64,000 nt of DNA, from assembly GCF_014656055.1 (NCBI RefSeq), contig NZ_BNBR01000001.1, forward strand, positions 1,054,001 to 1,118,000, written 5' to 3'. The notes under the pieces are model-generated. The model was not told the origin of the DNA. It saw only the letters and a program-made list of their open reading frames with translations, and made no database searches. The stretch is from Streptomyces griseosporeus (GTDB lineage Bacteria > Actinomycetota > Actinomycetes > Streptomycetales > Streptomycetaceae). The translations under genes and the position numbers were made by a program. Positions 1 to 8,202 of this stretch are shown here, piece after piece. Each line of letters begins with the position of its first letter. The stretch's first letter is position 1.

Positions 1-991
1 GTTCGGCTTCGCCTCCGCCACCCGCGACTGGCGGGAGGTCGCCGCCGATCCGCGGGTGGAGGCGGTCAGCGTCACCGCGCCGAACTTCCTGCACCGCGAG
101 ATCGGCGTGGCGATGGCCGAGGCCGGCAAGCACCTGTGGATCGAGAAGCCGGTCGGCCTGACCGCGGCGGACGCCCGCGCGGTGGCCGACGCGGTCGCCG
201 CGTCCGGCGTCCAGGGCGCCGTCGGCTTCAACTACCGCAACGCGCCTGCCGTGGAGGCGGCCCGTGACCTGATCGCCGCCGGGGAGATCGGCACGGTCAC
301 GCACGCGCGCGTGCGGCTGTTCAGCGACTACGCGGCGCACCCGGAGGGCGCGCTCACCTGGCGGTACGAGCGGGCGCGCGGCGGCAGCGGCGTCCTCGGC
401 GACCTGGCCTCGCACGGCGTGGACCTGGCCCGTTTCCTGCTCGGCGACATCGCCGAGCTGACCGCCGACACGGCCGTCTTCGTACCCGAGCGGGCCCGCC
501 CGGCCGGCGCGACCGCGGGCCACACCCGCGCCTCCGGCGGTGAGCTGGGCCCCGTCGAGAACGAGGACTACGTCGGCTGCCTGCTGCGGTTCGCCTCCGG
601 TGCCCGCGGCGTGCTGGAGGCCTGCCGGGTCTCGGTCGGCGAGCAGAACAACTACGGCTTCGAGGTGCACGGCACGCGGGGCGCGGTCCTCTGGGACTTC
701 CGCCGCATGAACGAGCTGGGCGTCAGCCGCGGCACCGGCTACCAGGACCAGCCGGTGAGCACCGTGTACGTCGGCCCGGGCGCCGGCGAGTACGCCGCCT
801 TCCAGCCCGGGGCGGCCAACGCCATGGGCTACGACGACCTGAAGGTCATCGAGGCCTACCGCTTCCTGCGCTCGGTCGCCGAGGGCACGCCGTACGGCAC
901 GACGCTCGGCGACGCCGTGCACAGCGCCGCCGCGCTGGACGCGATGACCCGCTCGGCCGAGACCGGCACCTGGGTCAGCGTCCGGCCGTGA
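1..991 (+). CDS. Gfo/Idh/MocA-family oxidoreductase (5' end outside window)
   Basis: The reading frame is open from the first base, so the N-terminal Rossmann half begins upstream of the window. What remains carries the family pattern: an 'EKPVG' segment (the EKP motif, near codon 48), a 'GFNYRN' segment and a C-terminal substrate-binding alpha/beta domain ending in 'TGTWVSVRP'. Members are NAD(P)-dependent sugar or cyclitol dehydrogenases. Its place at the edge of an inositol locus suggests an inositol or keto-inositol substrate, but the sequence alone does not fix this. The 3' end overlaps the convergent neighbour by 17 bases. A second family member lies at 4763, so the cluster has at least two such dehydrogenases. 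Confidence 0.85.
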   Translation, partial: FGFASATRDWREVAADPRVEAVSVTAPNFLHREIGVAMAEAGKHLWIEKPVGLTAADARAVADAVAASGVQGAVGFNYRNAPAVEAARDLIAAGEIGTVTHARVRLFSDYAAHPEGALTWRYERARGGSGVLGDLASHGVDLARFLLGDIAELTADTAVFVPERARPAGATAGHTRASGGELGPVENEDYVGCLLRFASGARGVLEACRVSVGEQNNYGFEVHGTRGAVLWDFRRMNELGVSRGTGYQDQPVSTVYVGPGAGEYAAFQPGAANAMGYDDLKVIEAYRFLRSVAEGTPYGTTLGDAVHSAAALDAMTRSAETGTWVSVRP

Positions 992-1565
992 GCAGCCGTA
1001 CGCCCGCGGCGAGGGCGTCGGCGACCCGCGGCGGCGGGATGTCGTCCGGGCCCGACGTCCGGGCGAGCAGCGGGAGTTCGACCTGGACGCCGCCGCCCCG
1101 GGTGAGGTTCACCGGGTTCCTGGCGTGCAGTCCGCGCAGCGCGACCGGGATCCCGGCCAGGTCGGTGACGGTCCGGAACTCCGGGCGCAGCGTGCGCAGT
1201 CCGTAGGCGAGGCGGCGGGCCGCGGAGCGGTTGCGGCCGCCGAGGAAGAGGGTGCGCGGGGCGGCGGCGCGCATATGGCCGTGCAGGGACACGGTGACCG
1301 AGACATGGGCGAGGAAGTCCTGGAGCAGCGCGCAGTGGTCGGCGGCCATCCGCGGCGAGGGCAGGTGCACGGGGTCGGTGACGCCGGGCTGGCGGAAGAC
1401 CAGGCTGGTGGCGCCGCAGCGCTCGGCGACCGACTCGGCCAGCTCGGCCGTACCCCCCTCGTTGTCGGCGTGCAGGGCGAGCAGCCCGATCGCGCCGCGC
1501 GGGCGCAGGGTCACCGTGAAGGGCACCCCCTCGATCTCCACGTGTTCGGTCCGTCCGCTCGTCAT
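975..1565 (-). CDS. Poly-gamma-glutamate hydrolase-like protein (PF05908 type)
   Basis: 196 residues. The protein shows the spacing of the phage-type poly-gamma-glutamate hydrolase family: an early 'ALHADNEGGTAELA' segment matching the family's His...Glu...GT-E-L-A metal-site block, a central 'SLHGH' motif and a C-terminal 'RGGGVQVELP' block. Such enzymes are zinc-dependent amidases that cut poly-gamma-glutamate or related amides. The first block reads HAD where members usually have HGG, so activity is uncertain. It sits 14 bases after the LacI-type regulator on the same strand, which suggests co-transcription. A link to inositol metabolism is not obvious. The family call rests on motif memory only. 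Confidence 0.6.
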   Translation of the reverse strand: MTSGRTEHVEIEGVPFTVTLRPRGAIGLLALHADNEGGTAELAESVAERCGATSLVFRQPGVTDPVHLPSPRMAADHCALLQDFLAHVSVTVSLHGHMRAAAPRTLFLGGRNRSAARRLAYGLRTLRPEFRTVTDLAGIPVALRGLHARNPVNLTRGGGVQVELPLLARTSGPDDIPPPRVADALAAGVRLLTAGR

Positions 1566-1579
1566 CTCCCGCGCCCCCT

Positions 1580-2611
1580 TCAGTTCCCCGCCTGGGGCGG
1601 CATGTTGTACGGCGTGACCACCTGGATCGCCGACGGCAGCACGGGCCCCGCGGGCGGCAGCGCGCCGTGGGCGCGCATCACGAGGCGGCAGGCCTCGCGC
1701 AGGTCCTGGCGCAGGTCGTGGTGGAGCACGGCGGACAGGCGGTGTTCACGCAGCAGCCGCGTGTTGTCGTGGTCGAGGTCGTGCGCGACGAACACGGCGC
1801 AGGTCCGGCCGAGGTCCTCGAAGGCCCGCAGGGTGGCGATATTGCCGCCGCCGATCGAGTACACCGCGCGGATGTCCGGGTCGCGCTCCAGGGCGGCGCG
1901 GACGAGGTCGTACTGGGTGGCGTCCAGCCCCTGTCCCTCGGCGATCTCCACGAGCCGGCGCCCGGGGTGCAGGGCCCGCATGGCGCTGCGGAAGCCCATC
2001 TCGCGCTCCTCCTCGTTGCGGAAGAACCCGCTGCTGAGGCTGGTGAGGACATGCCCCGGACGGTCGCCGAGCCACTGCCCCATGAGGTACGCCGCCGTCG
2101 CGCCGGCCGCCCGGTTGTCGATGCCGACATAGCCGGCGCGGGGGCTGGCCGGCAGGTCGGTGACCAGGGTGACGACCGGAATGCCGGCGGCGACCAGCCG
2201 GCCCACCGCCGCGGTGACCTCGGGCACGTCGGGCGCCTTGAGGATGACGCCCTGCGAGCCGCGCCGGGCGATCCGGTCCAGCGTCCGCACCTGCTCCGCC
2301 ACCGGCCCGGTCTCGCGGAAGTGGAAGCGCGAGCGCAGCACGGCCGGATGCAGGGACGGCAGCTCGGTCTCCAGGGCCGCGCGGACGGCCGTGGTGAACC
2401 GCTCCGGCGCCTGCATCACGATGTCGACCATGAAGGTGCGGCCGACGAGCCGGACCTGGGTGCGCTGCCGGTCCAGGTCGGCGATGGCCCGGTGCACCTC
2501 CTGCGCGGTGCTCGCGCGCACCCCTCCCCGGCCGTTGAGGACGCGGTCCACGGTGGCCTCGCTGAGGCCCGCCTGACGTGCGATCTCCCTGATCGGGAAG
2601 GGGTGGCCCAT
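1580..2611 (-). CDS. LacI-family transcriptional regulator
   Basis: 343 residues. The N-terminus is a LacI helix-turn-helix ('IREIARQAGLSEATVDRVLN', residues about 7-26), followed by a hinge and a periplasmic-binding-protein-like effector domain with 'DIVMQAPERF' and 'GVILKAPDVPEV'. The ATG at 2611 is preceded by a clear GGAGGAG ribosome-binding site. It is divergent from the dioxygenase-SDR-dehydrogenase operon starting at 2740, the usual arrangement for a local sugar-responsive repressor. The effector is probably inositol or a derivative, by context only. Confidence 0.88.
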   Translation of the reverse strand: MGHPFPIREIARQAGLSEATVDRVLNGRGGVRASTAQEVHRAIADLDRQRTQVRLVGRTFMVDIVMQAPERFTTAVRAALETELPSLHPAVLRSRFHFRETGPVAEQVRTLDRIARRGSQGVILKAPDVPEVTAAVGRLVAAGIPVVTLVTDLPASPRAGYVGIDNRAAGATAAYLMGQWLGDRPGHVLTSLSSGFFRNEEEREMGFRSAMRALHPGRRLVEIAEGQGLDATQYDLVRAALERDPDIRAVYSIGGGNIATLRAFEDLGRTCAVFVAHDLDHDNTRLLREHRLSAVLHHDLRQDLREACRLVMRAHGALPPAGPVLPSAIQVVTPYNMPPQAGN

Positions 2612-2739
2612 ACGACGGCTCCTCCCTGCTCCTGCGACGGCCGCTGAGGGGTTTTTGATGGCTCACTGCCGGTTGTTCGACGGGTTTGTCAGGACAAGAA
2701 TGACAGCGCTGCGTCGCCCCTGTCACCGAAAGGACGACG
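2612..2739. promoter_or_regulatory. Divergent promoter region between the LacI gene and the dioxygenase operon
   Basis: 128 bases between divergent genes. It contains TTTGTCAGGACA at 2685-2696, nearly matching TTTGTCAAGACA at 10377-10388 in the other divergent promoter of this locus. This is followed by ATGACAGCG (2700-2708), which resembles the TTGACAGCGG end of the repeat arms there. The dioxygenase ribosome-binding site (GAAAGGA) precedes its ATG. The shared words suggest a common regulator for both promoters; this is inference. Confidence 0.5.
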
Positions 2740-3894
2740 ATGTCCCTCACCGCCGCACAGCGCCGTGCCCGGCTCTCGAAGCGGGACTGCGATCTCGACA
2801 CCTTCCGCGTGCTCGTCGAGCGCCGGACCGACCCCGCCGAATACCCGCACGCGGTAGCGGTGGAACGGAACATCCCGGTGTACGACGCCGCGCGCGCCGC
2901 GGACCGCGAGGCGCTGCGGGAGGAGCTGGTGCGCGCCCTCACCGACGGGCCCGGCGTCGTCGCCTTCCGCGGCGCGTTCGAACCGGCGGTCGTGGACGCG
3001 GCGACGGCCGTGTTCGAGGCGCTGATCGCCGGGCAGCGCGCCTCCGGGGCGGGGGCCGGCGACCACTTCGCCCCGCCGGGCGCCAACGACCGGGTGTGGA
3101 ACGCGCTGGAGAAGGCGGCCCTTCGCGACCCGGAGGTGTTCGCCGACTACTACGCCAACGAGGTGCTGGCGCTGGCCGCTCAGGCCTGGCTGGGGCCCGG
3201 CTACCAGGTGACCTCGCAGATCAACGTGGTCAACCCGGGCGGCGCCGCGCAGACCGCGCACCGCGACTACCACCTCGGCTTCCTCCCGGCCGAGGCGGCC
3301 GCCGCCTACCCGGCGCATGTGCACCGCCTCTCCCCCGTGCTGACCCTCCAGGGCGCGGTGGCGCACTGCGACATGCCGGTGGAGTCGGGGCCGACGCTGT
3401 ACCTGCCGTACTCGCAGGCGTACGAGCCCGGCTATCTGGCCTGGCGGCTGCCCGCGTTCCAGGCGTACTTCGACCGGCACCACGTGCAGCTGCCCCTCGC
3501 CAAGGGCGACGCGGTGTTCTTCAACCCGGCGCTGTTCCACGCGGCCGGCGGCAACCGCTCGGCGGACATCCGGCGCATGGCCAACCTGCTGCAGATCTCC
3601 TCCGCCTTCGGGCGGGCGATGGAGACGGTCGACCGGGAGGCGGTCGTCAACGCCGTCTACCCGGTGCTGCTGCGGCGGCGGGCCGCGGGCGCGGACCAGC
3701 GGTGGCTGGACCGGGTGATCGCCGCGAGCGCCGAGGGCTACCCCTTCCCCACGAACCTCGACAACGACCCGCCCGTCGACGGGCTGGCCCCGCCCGCGCA
3801 GGCGGACGTCGTACGACGGGCCCTACGCAAGGAACGGACGCCGGAGGAACTGCGCACCGAGCTGCAGGCGGCGGCCGGGCGACGCGAGAGCTGA
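2740..3894 (+). CDS. Phytanoyl-CoA dioxygenase (PhyH) family protein
   Basis: 384 residues. It is an Fe(II)/2-oxoglutarate dioxygenase of the PhyH type: the metal-binding H-x-D appears in 'TAHRDYHLG' (about residue 178), and the distal His and 2-oxoglutarate-binding Arg appear in 'NPALFHAAGGNRS' (about residue 271-283). The start is fixed by a GAAAGGA site six bases upstream of ATG. It is the first gene of a probable operon with the SDR (8-base gap) and the dehydrogenase at 4763. The substrate is unknown; a hydroxylation or oxidative step on an inositol derivative or inositol ether is conceivable from the neighbours. Confidence 0.85.
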   Translation: MSLTAAQRRARLSKRDCDLDTFRVLVERRTDPAEYPHAVAVERNIPVYDAARAADREALREELVRALTDGPGVVAFRGAFEPAVVDAATAVFEALIAGQRASGAGAGDHFAPPGANDRVWNALEKAALRDPEVFADYYANEVLALAAQAWLGPGYQVTSQINVVNPGGAAQTAHRDYHLGFLPAEAAAAYPAHVHRLSPVLTLQGAVAHCDMPVESGPTLYLPYSQAYEPGYLAWRLPAFQAYFDRHHVQLPLAKGDAVFFNPALFHAAGGNRSADIRRMANLLQISSAFGRAMETVDREAVVNAVYPVLLRRRAAGADQRWLDRVIAASAEGYPFPTNLDNDPPVDGLAPPAQADVVRRALRKERTPEELRTELQAAAGRRES

Positions 3895-3902
3895 GGTAGG
3901 CG

Positions 3903-4718
3903 ATGGGACTGCTCCACGACGACGGCTCGGGCAACGGCACCGAGGGCCTGCTGCACGACAAGGTCGTGCTGGTCAACGGCGGCAGCCAGGGCGTCGGTGC
4001 CGCCGTCGCCCGTGCCGCGGTCCGCGAGGGCGCGGTGGTGGCGGTGACCGGGCGGCGGCCGGAGCCGGGCGAGGCGCTGGTGGCCGAGCTGAAGGCGGCC
4101 GGCGGCACGGCCCGGTACGTCCGCGCCGACCTGGCCGACGCCGCGCAGGCCAAGGCGGCGGTGGCGGAGACGGTCGACGCGTACGGCCGTGTCGACTGCC
4201 TGGTCAACTCGGCGGGCCTCACCTCCCGCGGAACGCTGCTCGACACCACGCCCGAGCTGTTCGACCAGCACATCGCGGTCAATCTCAAGGGACCGTTCTT
4301 CGCGATGCAGGCGGCGGTCGCGAACATGCTCGGGCGCGGGGCGCCCGGCACGATCGTCAACATCATCACCTCGTCCGCGCACGGCGGGCAGCCGTTCCTC
4401 GCCCCGTACGTGGCCGCGAAGGCGGGGCTCGCCGGTCTCACCCGCAACGCGGCGCACGCGCACCGCTGGGACCGGATCCGGATCAACGGCCTGAACATCG
4501 GCTGGACCGCCACCGAGGGCGAGGACGCCACGCAGCGGGCGTTCCACGGCGCGGGCGACGACTGGCGCGAACAGGCCGCCGCCCGGCTGCCGATGGGCCG
4601 GCTGGGCCGTCCGGACGAGATCGCCGACTTCGTCGTCCTCCTGCTGTCGGACCGGTCCGGCGTGGTCACCGGCTCGGTGATCGACTGGGACCAGAACGTC
4701 CTCGGCGCACTCGACTGA
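3903..4718 (+). CDS. Short-chain dehydrogenase/reductase (SDR)
   Basis: 271 residues. It is a classical SDR with a nucleotide-binding glycine motif ('NGGSQGVGAA', residues about 24-33; the usual TGxxxGxG begins NGG here), NSAG, a catalytic Ser region ('TSSAHGG') and Y-x-x-x-K in 'PYVAAKAG'. A C-terminal 'VVTGSVIDWDQ' block matches the family. It follows the dioxygenase by 8 bases with its own GAGGTAGG site. It probably oxidises or reduces the product of a neighbouring enzyme in the inositol locus; the exact substrate is not evident. Confidence 0.88.
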   Translation: MGLLHDDGSGNGTEGLLHDKVVLVNGGSQGVGAAVARAAVREGAVVAVTGRRPEPGEALVAELKAAGGTARYVRADLADAAQAKAAVAETVDAYGRVDCLVNSAGLTSRGTLLDTTPELFDQHIAVNLKGPFFAMQAAVANMLGRGAPGTIVNIITSSAHGGQPFLAPYVAAKAGLAGLTRNAAHAHRWDRIRINGLNIGWTATEGEDATQRAFHGAGDDWREQAAARLPMGRLGRPDEIADFVVLLLSDRSGVVTGSVIDWDQNVLGALD

Positions 4719-4762
4719 CACCCTCTCGACGACCCTCACCGCACCGCCTCGTAAGGAGCACC

Positions 4763-5767
4763 ATGCGTATCGGAATCCTCGGCCTCGGCCGGATCGGCGC
4801 CTTCCACGCCGGGACCCTCGCCGGACTCGACGCCGTCGGGTCCCTCGTCGTCACCGACCCGTTCGCGGACGCCGCGAAGGCCGCGGCCGAGCGCTTCGGG
4901 GCCGAGGTCGTGGACTCGCCCGAGGCGCTGTTCGCCGCCGGCGTGGACGGCGTCGTCGTCGCGGCGGCGACCGACGCCCACCCGGAGCTGATCCGGGCGG
5001 GGGTCCGGGCGGGCGTGCCCGTCTTCTGCGAGAAGCCCGTCGCGCGGACCATGGCCGAGGGCGTCGAGGTGCTGCGGGCCGTGCGGGACGGCGACGTGCC
5101 GGTGCAGATCGGCTACAACCGCCGCTTCGACGCCGGGTTCGCCGCCGCGCGGGCCGCGGTGCGCTCGGGCGAGCTGGGCACGCTGCACACCGTGCGGTCG
5201 ACCACGCTGGACCCGGCGCCGCCGCCCGCCGCGTACGTCGCCGCCTCGGGCGGCATCTTCCGCGACTGCTCGGTGCACGACTTCGACATCATCCGCTGGG
5301 TGACCGGCCGCGAGGTGACCGAGGTGTACGCGGTCGGCGGCAACCGGGGCGCCGACTACATCCGCGAGGCGGGCGACGCCGACACCACCGGCGCTGTCCT
5401 CACCCTCGACGACGGCACCATCGCGGTGGTGTCCAACTCCCGTCACAACGGCCGTGGTTACGACGTCCGTATGGAACTGCACGGCTTCGCGGACTCCCTC
5501 GCCGTCGGCCTCGACGACAAGCTGCCGCTGCGCTCGGCGGAGCCCGGGGTCACCTTCCCCGCGGGCACCCCGCACGACTTCTTCATGGACCGCTTCGCCG
5601 ACGCCTACCGCGCCGAACTCACCGCGTTCACCGAGGTCGTGGCCGGGACCCGGCCCTCCCCCTGCACGATCGAGGACGCCCTGGAGGCCGGCTGGATCGC
5701 CGAGGCGTGCACGCTGTCCCTGCACGAACACCGCCCGGTGACCCTGGCGGAGGTGCGCTCCGTCTGA
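4763..5767 (+). CDS. iolG: Inositol 2-dehydrogenase-like Gfo/Idh/MocA oxidoreductase
   Basis: 334 residues with an intact N-terminal Rossmann fold ('GILGLGRIGAFHA', residues 3-15), the 'CEKPVA' motif and the catalytic block 'RDCSVHDFDIIRW', whose Asp and His correspond to the D-x-x-x-H pair used by inositol dehydrogenases. IolG-type enzymes oxidise myo-inositol to 2-keto-myo-inositol with NAD. The start has an AAGGAG site. It is third in the operon after the dioxygenase and SDR. The symbol rests on length, motif match and presence in a locus with iolB and iolD; related enzymes act on other cyclitols. Confidence 0.8.
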   Translation: MRIGILGLGRIGAFHAGTLAGLDAVGSLVVTDPFADAAKAAAERFGAEVVDSPEALFAAGVDGVVVAAATDAHPELIRAGVRAGVPVFCEKPVARTMAEGVEVLRAVRDGDVPVQIGYNRRFDAGFAAARAAVRSGELGTLHTVRSTTLDPAPPPAAYVAASGGIFRDCSVHDFDIIRWVTGREVTEVYAVGGNRGADYIREAGDADTTGAVLTLDDGTIAVVSNSRHNGRGYDVRMELHGFADSLAVGLDDKLPLRSAEPGVTFPAGTPHDFFMDRFADAYRAELTAFTEVVAGTRPSPCTIEDALEAGWIAEACTLSLHEHRPVTLAEVRSV

Positions 5768-5770
5768 CGG

Positions 5771-6343
5771 CTAGGCCGTGTCCTGGCGGGCGGCCCGCGC
5801 GTGCAGATGCCCGTCGAGCGGATACGCGGGCGGCGCGGCGGGCACCACCGCGTCGAGACCGTAGCCGCAGGCGCGGGCCACCCGGCAGGAGGCGTCGTTG
5901 TCCACCTGGTGCAGCAGCTCCAGCCGGGTCAGCCCCTCGGCGGCGAACGCCGCGAACGCCCACTCCGTCAGCGCCCGCAGCGCGCGGGAGGCGACGCCCC
6001 GGCCGCGCGCGGGGGCGGCGGTCCAGTAGCCGACCTCACCGGAGCCGGGGCGGGGCCGCTTGAGGACGACATGCCCGAGCAGGCCGCCCTCGCCGCCTCC
6101 CGCCTGACGTTCCGTCACCGCGAACGCGTACCGCTCCCCCGCCTCCCAGGCGTCCGCCTGCTCGCGCAGCCAGCCGGCCGCGCTCGCCTCGTCCTCCACG
6201 GGGAAGCTCGTCCAGCGCCGGACGGCGTCGTCCCGGCCGAGGCCGGCCAGGGCGGGCGCGTCCTGCGGCCGCCACGGGCGCAGCAGGAGGCCGGGGGCCG
6301 TGGCGGTGGCGGGAGCGGTCAGGCGTACGACGGTCAGGTCCAT
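5771..6343 (-). CDS. GNAT-family N-acetyltransferase
   Basis: 190 residues, RimJ/RimL-like. 'LLLRPWRPQDAPALA' opens the domain, 'VGYWTAAPARGRGVASRAL' carries the acetyl-CoA-binding R/Q-x-x-G-x-G/A pattern, and 'RLELLHQVDNDASCRVARACGY' is the typical RimJ-like C-terminal block. Such enzymes acetylate amino groups of proteins or small molecules. It is convergent with the dehydrogenase, only 3 bases from its stop. No strong ribosome-binding site is visible before the ATG at 6343. It is probably a passenger in the inositol locus. Confidence 0.85.
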   Translation of the reverse strand: MDLTVVRLTAPATATAPGLLLRPWRPQDAPALAGLGRDDAVRRWTSFPVEDEASAAGWLREQADAWEAGERYAFAVTERQAGGGEGGLLGHVVLKRPRPGSGEVGYWTAAPARGRGVASRALRALTEWAFAAFAAEGLTRLELLHQVDNDASCRVARACGYGLDAVVPAAPPAYPLDGHLHARAARQDTA

Positions 6344-6383
6344 GCCGGGAGCGTATGCTGCGGATCTTTCCGGAACCGGATCC

Positions 6384-7286
6384 TCAGGCCCCGCAGGACC
6401 GCAGGAACCTGCGGGTGCGTACGGCGATGGGGAGCGGCTTGTCCGGCTCGCAGGGGTACATGTCCTGCTCGACGATGGCGAACAGCTCCACCCCCAGCTT
6501 CTGGGCCGCCACCAGCACCGGCTCCAGCTCGGGGACGCCGGACGGGGGTTCGCACATGACGCCGCGCTGCACGGCGGGCCCGAAGGGGATCCCGTTCCTG
6601 ACCACGTCGGCGAGGATCTCCGGGTCGACCTGCTTGAGGTGCAGGTAGCCGATGCGCTCGCCGTAGGTCTCTATCAGCTGGACGCTGTCGCCGCCGCAGT
6701 AGGCGTAGTGCCCGGTGTCCAGGCAGAGGTTGACCAGTTCGGAGTCGGTGGAGTCGAGGAAGCGCTCGACGTGGTCCTCGGTGTCGATGTGGGTGTCGGC
6801 GTGCGGGTGGACGACGATGTCCAGGCCGTAGGTCTCCTTCACCTCGTGGCCGAGGCGTTCCATGCCCTTGGTGAGGTACGCCCACTGCTCGGCCGTCAGC
6901 TCCGGCGGCTCCAGGATCTCGGCGGTCTTGTCGTCGCGCCAGAAGGACGGGATGACGACGAGGTGCCGGGCGCCCATCGCCTGGGTGAGCGCGGCGACCT
7001 GGCTGACGTGCGCCCAGGTGGACTCCCACACGGACGGGCCGCGGTGCAGGCCGGTGAAGACGGTGCCCGCGGACACCTTCAGGCCGCGCCGGGTCACCTC
7101 GTCGGTGAGCCGGGCCGGGTCGGTCGGCAGATAGCCGTAGGGGCCCAGCTCGATCCACTCGTAGCCGGCCTCGGCGACCTCGTCGAGGAAGCGTTCCCAG
7201 GGCACCTGGCGCGGGTCGTCGGGGAACCAGACGCCCCAGGAGTCGGGTGCGGAGCCGACCCGGATGCGGTCGAGGGCAGCGGGCAT
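6384..7286 (-). CDS. IolE/IolH-like sugar phosphate isomerase/epimerase (TIM barrel)
   Basis: 300 residues of the xylose-isomerase-like TIM-barrel superfamily. Metal-ligand style segments are visible: 'WIELGPYGY' near residue 44, 'VVHPHADTHIDTEDH' near 157 and 'LCLDTGHYAYCGGD' near 186. In inositol catabolism this fold supplies IolE (2-keto-myo-inositol dehydratase) and the less understood IolH/IolI. The gene is last in the importer operon (ATPase, permease and lipoprotein lie upstream on the same strand, gaps of 1-6 bases), so uptake and an early catabolic step are co-expressed. IolE is the likeliest role, but the call is not exclusive. Confidence 0.72.
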   Translation of the reverse strand: MPAALDRIRVGSAPDSWGVWFPDDPRQVPWERFLDEVAEAGYEWIELGPYGYLPTDPARLTDEVTRRGLKVSAGTVFTGLHRGPSVWESTWAHVSQVAALTQAMGARHLVVIPSFWRDDKTAEILEPPELTAEQWAYLTKGMERLGHEVKETYGLDIVVHPHADTHIDTEDHVERFLDSTDSELVNLCLDTGHYAYCGGDSVQLIETYGERIGYLHLKQVDPEILADVVRNGIPFGPAVQRGVMCEPPSGVPELEPVLVAAQKLGVELFAIVEQDMYPCEPDKPLPIAVRTRRFLRSCGA

Positions 7287-7287
7287 G

Positions 7288-8196
7288 TCAGGTGGTTCCT
7301 TCCTCGGTGCCGGTCGCCACGGGCGCGGTGAGGTCCCGTGCGTCGGGCAGCTCCTCGACGTCGACGCCGCGGACCTGGGCGAGTTCGTGCTTGAGGGCGG
7401 CGAGTTCGGCGCCGCCGGCCATGTGGTTGGTCAGCTCCTCCAGGCCGACCTCGCTGCGCGCGGCGGACAGCTCCAGGGTGCCGAGGCGCAGCACGTTGAA
7501 GTGGTCGCCGACCATGTAGGCGTGGTGGGGGTTGTGGGTGATGAAGATGACGCCGAGGCCGCGGTCGCGGGCGGCGGCGATGTACTTGAGGACCACGCCG
7601 GACTGCTTGACGCCGAGGGCGGCGGTCGGCTCGTCGAGGATGAGCACGCGGGCGCCGAAGTAGACGGCGCGGGCGATGGCGACGCACTGGCGCTGGCCGC
7701 CGGAGAGGGTGCCGATGGGCTGTTCGAGGTCGTCGAGGACGATGCCCATGTTGCGCAGCTCCTCGTCGGCGGTCTTCTTCATGCGGTCGATGTCGAGGCG
7801 GCGTACGGGCCAGGGGCCCTTGGTCATCTCGGAGCCGAGGAAGAAGTTGCGCCACACGGGCATCAGGGGGACGGTCGCCAGGTCCTGGTAGACGGTGGCG
7901 ATGCCGCGGTCGAGGGCCTCGCGCGGGCTGGTGAAGCGCACCTGCTCGCCGTCGACGTAGAACTCGCCCTCGGTGTGCTGGTGCAGCCCTGAGACGATCT
8001 TGATGAGGGTGGACTTGCCGGCGCCGTTGTCGCCGAGGACGCAGGTCACCTTGCCGGGGTGCACGGTCAGGTCGACGCCGTGCAGGGCACGGATGTTGCC
8101 GTAGGACTTGCCGGCGCCGCGCAGTTCGACGAGCGGGGCGTCACCGGTGGGCGGGGTGTCCTGGAGGATCGCGCCGTGGGTGCCTTCGGTCGTCAT
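7288..8196 (-). CDS. Sugar ABC transporter ATP-binding protein (single NBD)
   Basis: 302 residues. Walker A 'GDNGAGKST' (about residue 57), signature 'LSGGQRQ' (about 166), Walker B '[12 protein letters not shown]' and the switch His 'ITHNPH' are all intact. Ribose/inositol-type importers usually have a duplicated ATPase of about 500 residues; this one has a single domain and so must dimerise. It is the third gene of the importer operon. A GGAGGTGA site precedes the ATG. Together with the permease and lipoprotein it should import inositol or a related polyol. Confidence 0.92.
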   Translation of the reverse strand: MTTEGTHGAILQDTPPTGDAPLVELRGAGKSYGNIRALHGVDLTVHPGKVTCVLGDNGAGKSTLIKIVSGLHQHTEGEFYVDGEQVRFTSPREALDRGIATVYQDLATVPLMPVWRNFFLGSEMTKGPWPVRRLDIDRMKKTADEELRNMGIVLDDLEQPIGTLSGGQRQCVAIARAVYFGARVLILDEPTAALGVKQSGVVLKYIAAARDRGLGVIFITHNPHHAYMVGDHFNVLRLGTLELSAARSEVGLEELTNHMAGGAELAALKHELAQVRGVDVEELPDARDLTAPVATGTEEGTT

Positions 8197-8202
8197 GTCA
8201 GG

